DNA from: Bacteroidota bacterium
Lineage (GTDB): Bacteria; Bacteroidota; Bacteroidia; Flavobacteriales; Weeksellaceae
Length of the DNA: 9,486 nt
Direction: 5' to 3'
Assembly: GCA_023393915.1 (NCBI GenBank)
Contig: JAEXBS010000082.1
Coordinates: forward strand, 1 to 9,486
In this document: piece after piece, positions 6,163 to 9,486 of the stretch
Layout: each line of letters opens with the position of its first letter
Position numbering within the stretch: position 1 is the stretch's first letter
The notes under the pieces: generated by a model
What the model saw: the letters and a program-made list of their open reading frames with translations, nothing else
Database searches by the model: none
What the model was told of the DNA's origin: nothing
Program-made: the position numbers and the translations under genes

Positions 6163-7002
6163 CTATATTTTCTTTTTACTATTAGCCACTAGCGTATTGA
6201 TATAGTAAAAATCTTCTAAATTCCTATCGTCAAGCACTGGATTGATGTTTCTTACTTCTTTGATTAGTCCTAAGTCAATAGAGGCATATATTACTTTTTC
6301 ACTGTCATCTAAATCACCTGATATGATATACCCCCAGGGATTTACAACTGCCGAGTGTCCTAAAAATCTTCTGTCGTGTCCTGCATCTCCTATTCTGTTT
6401 ACAGCAGCGAGAAATACCACATTATCTAAGGCCCTGCAGACAATATTAGCATCCCATGATTCGCCCAAATTTAATCCGGAACGCCAGGCTGATGGGACAA
6501 TAACGATTTCTGCTCCTTTTTCAACTAATATCGCCATTGCTTCTGGAAATGCTAGGTCGTAACAAATCAGCATACCTATCTTTCCAATTGCTGTTTCAAA
6601 TACGGGGTAATCTTTCCCTTTGTGTAGCAACAAACGTTCTTCTGCGACCGGATGTGTTTTTGCATATGTACCGATAATTTTTCCACTGTCGTCAATAAGA
6701 ACGGCTGTGTTTTCATAGCACTCTTCGGATACTTTAACGGCCACAGGTGCTATTATGTGGACAGAATATTTTTTTGCCAGACCTGATATAACACTAATGG
6801 AATTATTATCACAAAGCGTTGTCGTGTATGCTAAAATTTCTTTGGTTTTTTCACAGCAATAGCCAGAATCAAAATATTCTGGCAGGCAAATTAGATCGGC
6901 ACCATTAGAGACCGCCTCTTGAGTATATTTTTCTGCTTTCTTTAAGTTACCAGAAACGTCATGCAGACGACAATTCATCTGTATTAATGCAATTTTTATC
7001 AT
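6163..7002 (-). CDS. Carbon-nitrogen hydrolase of the nitrilase superfamily (amidase or carbamoylamidase type)
   Basis: This 279-residue cytoplasmic hydrolase has the full Glu-Lys-Cys catalytic set: E42 in CLPEYF, K115 in YAKTHP and C147 in LICYDLAFPE, plus the second conserved Glu near 122 (VAEERLLL). Members attack amides or N-carbamoyl groups through a thioester on the Cys; true nitrilases usually have other contexts around the Cys. Length is typical for the omega-amidase and N-carbamoylputrescine-amidase branches. The ATG at 7002 has AGAGGAG about 9 nt upstream. It lies 25 nt after the IclR gene and 34 nt before ureohydrolase A. The pairing with ureohydrolases would suit hydrolysis of a guanidino-amide (such as 4-guanidinobutyramide) or of a carbamoylated amine. 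Both are inferences; the family call is firm and the substrate is not. Confidence 0.9.
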   Translation of the reverse strand: MIKIALIQMNCRLHDVSGNLKKAEKYTQEAVSNGADLICLPEYFDSGYCCEKTKEILAYTTTLCDNNSISVISGLAKKYSVHIIAPVAVKVSEECYENTAVLIDDSGKIIGTYAKTHPVAEERLLLHKGKDYPVFETAIGKIGMLICYDLAFPEAMAILVEKGAEIVIVPSAWRSGLNLGESWDANIVCRALDNVVFLAAVNRIGDAGHDRRFLGHSAVVNPWGYIISGDLDDSEKVIYASIDLGLIKEVRNINPVLDDRNLEDFYYINTLVANSKKKI

Positions 7003-7027
7003 TTTTATGAACTCCTCTAAAAACTAA

Positions 7028-7813
7028 CTATATAATTGCATCTAAATATTTTTTTTCCTGCAATAACCTTTCAACTAAAAACGCAAGACGTTGTTTATCC
7101 ACCCTATTCTCAGGAGCAACAATAGAAATACTGCCATGAATTTTTTCATAGCTCAAATAAACTCCTACTGCGATGCCAACAATACCTTCATCCTTTTCAC
7201 CCGTTGTTGTTATGTAGCCATTTTTGTGCATTTCATTATACTTATGTAGCAAATTTTCAATAGTTGTTGGCGTATTGCTCGTATATGCTGTAAATGTGTT
7301 TTCACAAAGGATTTTTTTTGCGTCGGATTCCTTCATTGTCATTAAGGTTGCAAAACCTGTCGCACCTGCATGTACAGGTGTAATTTCATTAACTACTTGT
7401 ACTACACTTACATAAAAAGTTCCAGTTACCTTATCTATACATACCGCATTTGAGCCGTCCCATATGGAGAAAAGTACAGTTTCATGGGTATCAGCGGAGA
7501 CTCTCAAAAGGACGTCATGAATAGCCTTATACGATGTTAACGTTGATTCCACGTTTTTTGATATTGCTAACAATTTGAACCCTAGACTGTACCGATCATC
7601 TTCAAACCTGTAAACCCAACCGGCTCTTTGAAGATTTGATAAGATACGTAATGCAGTGGTTTTACTCAAATGAGAATTCAGACTAATATCAGTCAGCGAC
7701 AGTCGTTTGGGACTTTGCGCGATCACGTTAACGATATCAATAGCGCGCATGATTGACCTAATACTGTAATCAGCACTATTATCACAAAGGCTGTTTAATG
7801 ATTGTTCTCCCAA
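7028..7813 (-). CDS. IclR-family transcriptional regulator, probable local repressor
   Basis: The 261-residue protein has the IclR layout. An N-terminal winged helix-turn-helix (about 17-80) contains SIRSIMRAIDIVNVIA, the recognition helix region LSKTTALRILSNLQRAGWV and the wing DDRYSLGFKLL. A C-terminal effector domain (about 95-255) contains the family segments SIWDGSNAVCIDKV, HAGATGFATLM and GIVGIAVGVYLSYEK. The start is TTG at 7813, with GGGAGG about 10 nt upstream. No in-frame ATG or GTG lies between that site and the TAG at 7832-7834, and the next Met (residue 22) would cut into the DNA-binding domain. It is the second gene of the operon, 26 nt after ureohydrolase B, so it is likely autoregulated. 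A 17-bp palindrome at 8842-8858 resembles IclR-family operators and is its most likely site. The effector is probably the substrate or a product of the pathway (inference). Confidence 0.92.
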   Translation of the reverse strand: MGEQSLNSLCDNSADYSIRSIMRAIDIVNVIAQSPKRLSLTDISLNSHLSKTTALRILSNLQRAGWVYRFEDDRYSLGFKLLAISKNVESTLTSYKAIHDVLLRVSADTHETVLFSIWDGSNAVCIDKVTGTFYVSVVQVVNEITPVHAGATGFATLMTMKESDAKKILCENTFTAYTSNTPTTIENLLHKYNEMHKNGYITTTGEKDEGIVGIAVGVYLSYEKIHGSISIVAPENRVDKQRLAFLVERLLQEKKYLDAII

Positions 7814-7839
7814 GTCACCATTACCTCCCGACTATACTT

Positions 7840-8817
7840 TTACCTTTTTTCTCGTTCTTTTAAAATAAAAGACATTGTATCTAAAAGAATTTGAGCGGCG
7901 TAATAAGCAGTTTGTTGATTTGGATCATATACCGGGGCAACTTCTACAAGGTCTACACCGACAACATCTCCAAGTTTTGTGATTCCCTCTATGATCCCTG
8001 AAACCTCTTCGTAATACAGACCATAGGGTTGCGGAGTCCCCGTCCCGCTTGCTATCGATGGATCCAACCCGTCAATATCAATAGTGATATAGTAATGTTT
8101 TGCTTTTGGCACCATATCAATAACTGTTTCTACACCTTTTTGTCTCACATCTTTTGATGTTAGGATTGTGCTGCCGTAGGCTTTTGCTTCATCGAAATCC
8201 GATTTACGGGAACTTCCAATTCCCCTAATACCTATCTGCATCATTTTTCCAACATGCGTCATCTCGGAAGCTCTACGCATAGGGCTGCCGTGACCTTCCA
8301 AAATACCACTAGGACATTTAGTAAAGTCTAAATGTGCATCGAACTGAACTACACACAAATCTTGGTACATGTCAAAAGCTCTCAGTACAGGAATGGTAAC
8401 AGCGTGGTCCCCTCCAAGAACAAAAGGAACTGCACCTTTTGTCAAAATTTTCCGAATAGCAGCTTCACAATTGGCAAAAGATTGAGAATGATAGGTATGC
8501 ATTACATCTATGTCGCCACAGTCAACAATCCGCCATTGTTCACCTAAATAATTTTCATCACGAATAGGGTCATACCATCCTTCAAAGGCGTAGCAGTTTA
8601 AGGTCGAGGCTTCTCTAATTCCTCTAGGACCGTATCTAGTACCAGTTCTGACATCGCAGCTCAAGTCATACGGCATTCCAATAAATGCCACATCCGCATC
8701 CAGTTCATCAAGGTCTAAACATAAAGGGGCCATAAACATAGACGGAATACCAACGAAGCCATTTCTCATTAATTTTGAAGGATCTAGAAAAAAAGGGTTA
8801 TTTGGCATAGCCTTCAT
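7840..8817 (-). CDS. Ureohydrolase B (agmatinase/arginase family), first gene of the operon
   Basis: The 325-residue enzyme keeps the full ureohydrolase active site: H138 in GGDHAV, D160, H162 and D164 in DAHLDF, D247 and D249 in TIDIDGLDP, E292 in DLVEVAP. Unlike paralogue A it retains the proton-shuttle His, H176, in GHGSPMRR. The substrate-side loop is unusual: SIASGTGTPQPYGL where agmatinases commonly have APGTGTPEPGGL. The start at 8817 is chosen because AAGGAG lies 8 nt upstream. A longer reading from 8898 would begin inside the promoter and add 27 residues without homologous character. Its length is near the usual 300-320. It likely releases urea from a guanidino substrate; agmatine, 4-guanidinobutyrate and 3-guanidinopropionate are all possible. 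It heads the operon, immediately before its iclR regulator. Confidence 0.9.
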   Translation of the reverse strand: MKAMPNNPFFLDPSKLMRNGFVGIPSMFMAPLCLDLDELDADVAFIGMPYDLSCDVRTGTRYGPRGIREASTLNCYAFEGWYDPIRDENYLGEQWRIVDCGDIDVMHTYHSQSFANCEAAIRKILTKGAVPFVLGGDHAVTIPVLRAFDMYQDLCVVQFDAHLDFTKCPSGILEGHGSPMRRASEMTHVGKMMQIGIRGIGSSRKSDFDEAKAYGSTILTSKDVRQKGVETVIDMVPKAKHYYITIDIDGLDPSIASGTGTPQPYGLYYEEVSGIIEGITKLGDVVGVDLVEVAPVYDPNQQTAYYAAQILLDTMSFILKEREKR

Positions 8818-8841
8818 ATGATCCACTCCTTGTTTCACTAT

Positions 8842-8858
8842 ATGAAATTTAATTTCAT
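8842..8858. promoter_or_regulatory. Perfect 17-bp palindrome, candidate IclR-family operator
   Basis: ATGAAATTTAATTTCAT is an 8-1-8 perfect inverted repeat centred at 8850. E. coli IclR binds TGGAAATNATTTCCA, the same 15-bp design with a single central base and A/T-rich half-sites; the core here is TGAAATT-T-AATTTCA. It falls about +6 to +22 relative to the expected start of the upstream promoter, a repressing position, and ahead of the first gene of an operon encoding an IclR protein. No second perfect copy was seen elsewhere in the window. Confidence 0.6.
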
Positions 8859-8862
8859 TATT

Positions 8863-8898
8863 TGATATTATGATATATGCCTGTATCTTGTTTGTCAA
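8863..8898 (-). promoter_or_regulatory. Sigma-A-type promoter of the eight-gene operon
   Basis: On the - strand, TTGACA (8898-8893) is a perfect -35 box. It is followed by a 17-bp spacer and TATCAT (8875-8870) as the -10. Transcription should begin near 8863, giving a leader of about 46 nt before the ureohydrolase B start, with the candidate operator inside it. The leader is too short for a known guanidine riboswitch. Confidence 0.7.
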
Positions 8899-9304
8899 GC
8901 TCTCTAATAAAAAACTTTATACCTTGCTCAGAATGGATACATTTTTTAATAAAAATTATTGACAAGGTAAAAAATAACATATATTTAAAATTTAATCTAT
9001 TTTGATAGAAAATTACTATTATACGAGATTCCAACTTACTTATTGGAATATGCATGGCAGTTGGTATATGTAAGCGAGATGAGGAAATGATATGGACTCT
9101 GCATAAAACATGTACTGAAGCTAAGATTCGGCATATAATCTCAATGAAAATATACACATGCTTAGATAAGGGAATGAAAGTTGAAAGAAAAGGAGTTTCT
9201 CAAGGCGGTAAAAGATGCATGGTGCGGAAATGGCAGTTGTACTGATAGTGAGGTGGTAGAGATCTTATTACCAGATAAATTGATAGTTATCATAGTATCA
9301 ATAA
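8899..9304. other. AT-rich intergenic stretch between operon promoter and tRNA; no gene supported
   Basis: No recognisable protein lies here. Readings in two + frames (9054-9245, and a TTG-started 47-codon frame at 9181-9324 with AAGGGA upstream) do not resemble any family I know; the second ends inside the tRNA terminator. A possible + strand -35 TTGACA is at 8959-8964, but the -10 options are poor: TATATT at a 15-bp spacer or TATTTA at 17. A 7-bp inverted repeat ATTCCAA/TTGGAAT with an 8-nt loop lies at 9028-9049. The stretch may be degraded sequence or a divergent regulatory region. Confidence 0.4.
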
Positions 9305-9307
9305 ATC

Positions 9308-9333
9308 AAAAAACCCTGTATTAGACAGGGTTT
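9308..9333 (-). terminator. Rho-independent terminator downstream of the tRNA
   Basis: A 9-bp perfect stem (9311-9319 with 9325-9333, AAACCCTGT/ACAGGGTTT) with a 5-nt loop is followed on the - strand by a TTTTTT run overlapping its base (9308-9313). It lies 26 nt past the tRNA 3' end. On the + strand it is followed by CCTTTT, so it may also stop rightward transcripts weakly. Confidence 0.8.
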
Positions 9334-9359
9334 CCTTTTAATCTTATTAAATTTTAAAA

Positions 9360-9436
9360 TGGTGGGCCCATCAGGAATCGAACCTGAAACCATCCGGTTA
9401 TGAGCCGGGAGCTCTAACCAATTGAGCTATGGGCCC
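9360..9436 (-). tRNA. tRNA with CAU anticodon (Met or lysidine-type Ile2)
   Basis: The - strand folds as a full 77-nt cloverleaf with encoded CCA. The acceptor stem is GGGCCCA/TGGGCCC (7 bp), the D stem GCTC/GAGC, the anticodon loop CTCATAA, the T arm TCAGG-TTCGATT-CCTGA, and the discriminator A is followed by CCA at 9362-9360. The anticodon is CAT. The acceptor stem is fully paired, so it is not initiator tRNA-fMet, which has an unpaired 1-72. Elongator Met and the lysidine-modified Ile2 cannot be separated reliably by eye. The lowest pair of the anticodon stem is a C-A mismatch. Its 3' end faces the AT-rich operon region. Confidence 0.93.
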
Positions 9437-9457
9437 CAATGTAATGGTACGGCAACT

Positions 9458-9486
9458 AATCTATCGTTATCGCCGATACCGGGCAA
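9458..9486 (-). promoter_or_regulatory. Possible promoter of the tRNA
   Basis: On the - strand TTGCCC (9486-9481), a 17-bp spacer and TAGATT (9463-9458) give a moderate -35/-10 pair about 22 nt before the mature tRNA 5' end. Each box matches the consensus at four of six bases and the window ends here, so this is tentative. Confidence 0.3.

Noticed and set aside
8818..8898. Longer ureohydrolase B start at 8898
   Set aside because: The extra 27 codons overlap the TTGACA/TATCAT promoter and the palindrome; AAGGAG precedes the 8817 start instead.
9054..9245. 63-residue + strand frame
   Set aside because: No recognisable family, poor start context and unusual composition; treated as unsupported intergenic sequence.

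Overview
The window looks like bacterial chromosome with two compositional layers. The left end (about 1-1400) is roughly 50-55% GC by spot counts. It holds the 3' end of a rhodanese-domain gene and a siroheme/[4Fe-4S] sulfite-reductase-like gene, both on the + strand and closed by a strong + strand terminator. The rest is clearly AT-richer (spot counts about 27-42% GC) and ends at a CAU-anticodon tRNA. An anaerobic, amino-acid-fermenting bacterium fits best: small anaerobic-type sulfite reductase, TRAP transport, ureohydrolases, no respiratory genes. Synergistota or Clostridia are reasonable guesses, but the sequence does not prove either.

The main body (about 8900 down to 1355) reads as one eight-gene operon on the - strand. 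In transcription order: sigma-A-type promoter (TTGACA, 17 bp, TATCAT); a 17-bp perfect palindrome just downstream of the start that resembles IclR-family operators; ureohydrolase B (agmatinase family); an IclR-family regulator starting at TTG; a nitrilase-superfamily C-N hydrolase; ureohydrolase A (a paralogue of B); a 141-nt leader; TRAP binding protein DctP; a 14-bp perfect stem-loop; a HutD/Ves-family protein; DctQ; DctM; and a U-tract terminator facing the left-hand genes. The eight CDSs are closely spaced, apart from the 141-nt gap before dctP, and none looks broken.

The simplest reading is an inducible scavenging system. The TRAP transporter imports a carboxylate, the C-N hydrolase cuts an amide or carbamoyl bond, and one or both ureohydrolases release urea (or a related product) from a guanidino compound. 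The IclR protein probably senses the substrate and controls the single upstream promoter. The substrate cannot be read from the sequence; guanidino carboxylates such as 4-guanidinobutyrate are inferred candidates.

The most notable details are these. Ureohydrolase A keeps all six metal ligands but has Asn where the arginase/agmatinase proton-shuttle His normally sits, while B keeps the His. A HutD protein is embedded in a TRAP operon with no other hut gene in view. A non-terminator hairpin sits between dctP and the downstream membrane genes. The AT-rich block abuts a tRNA, but I found no integrase and no duplicated tRNA end, so a genomic island remains only a possibility.
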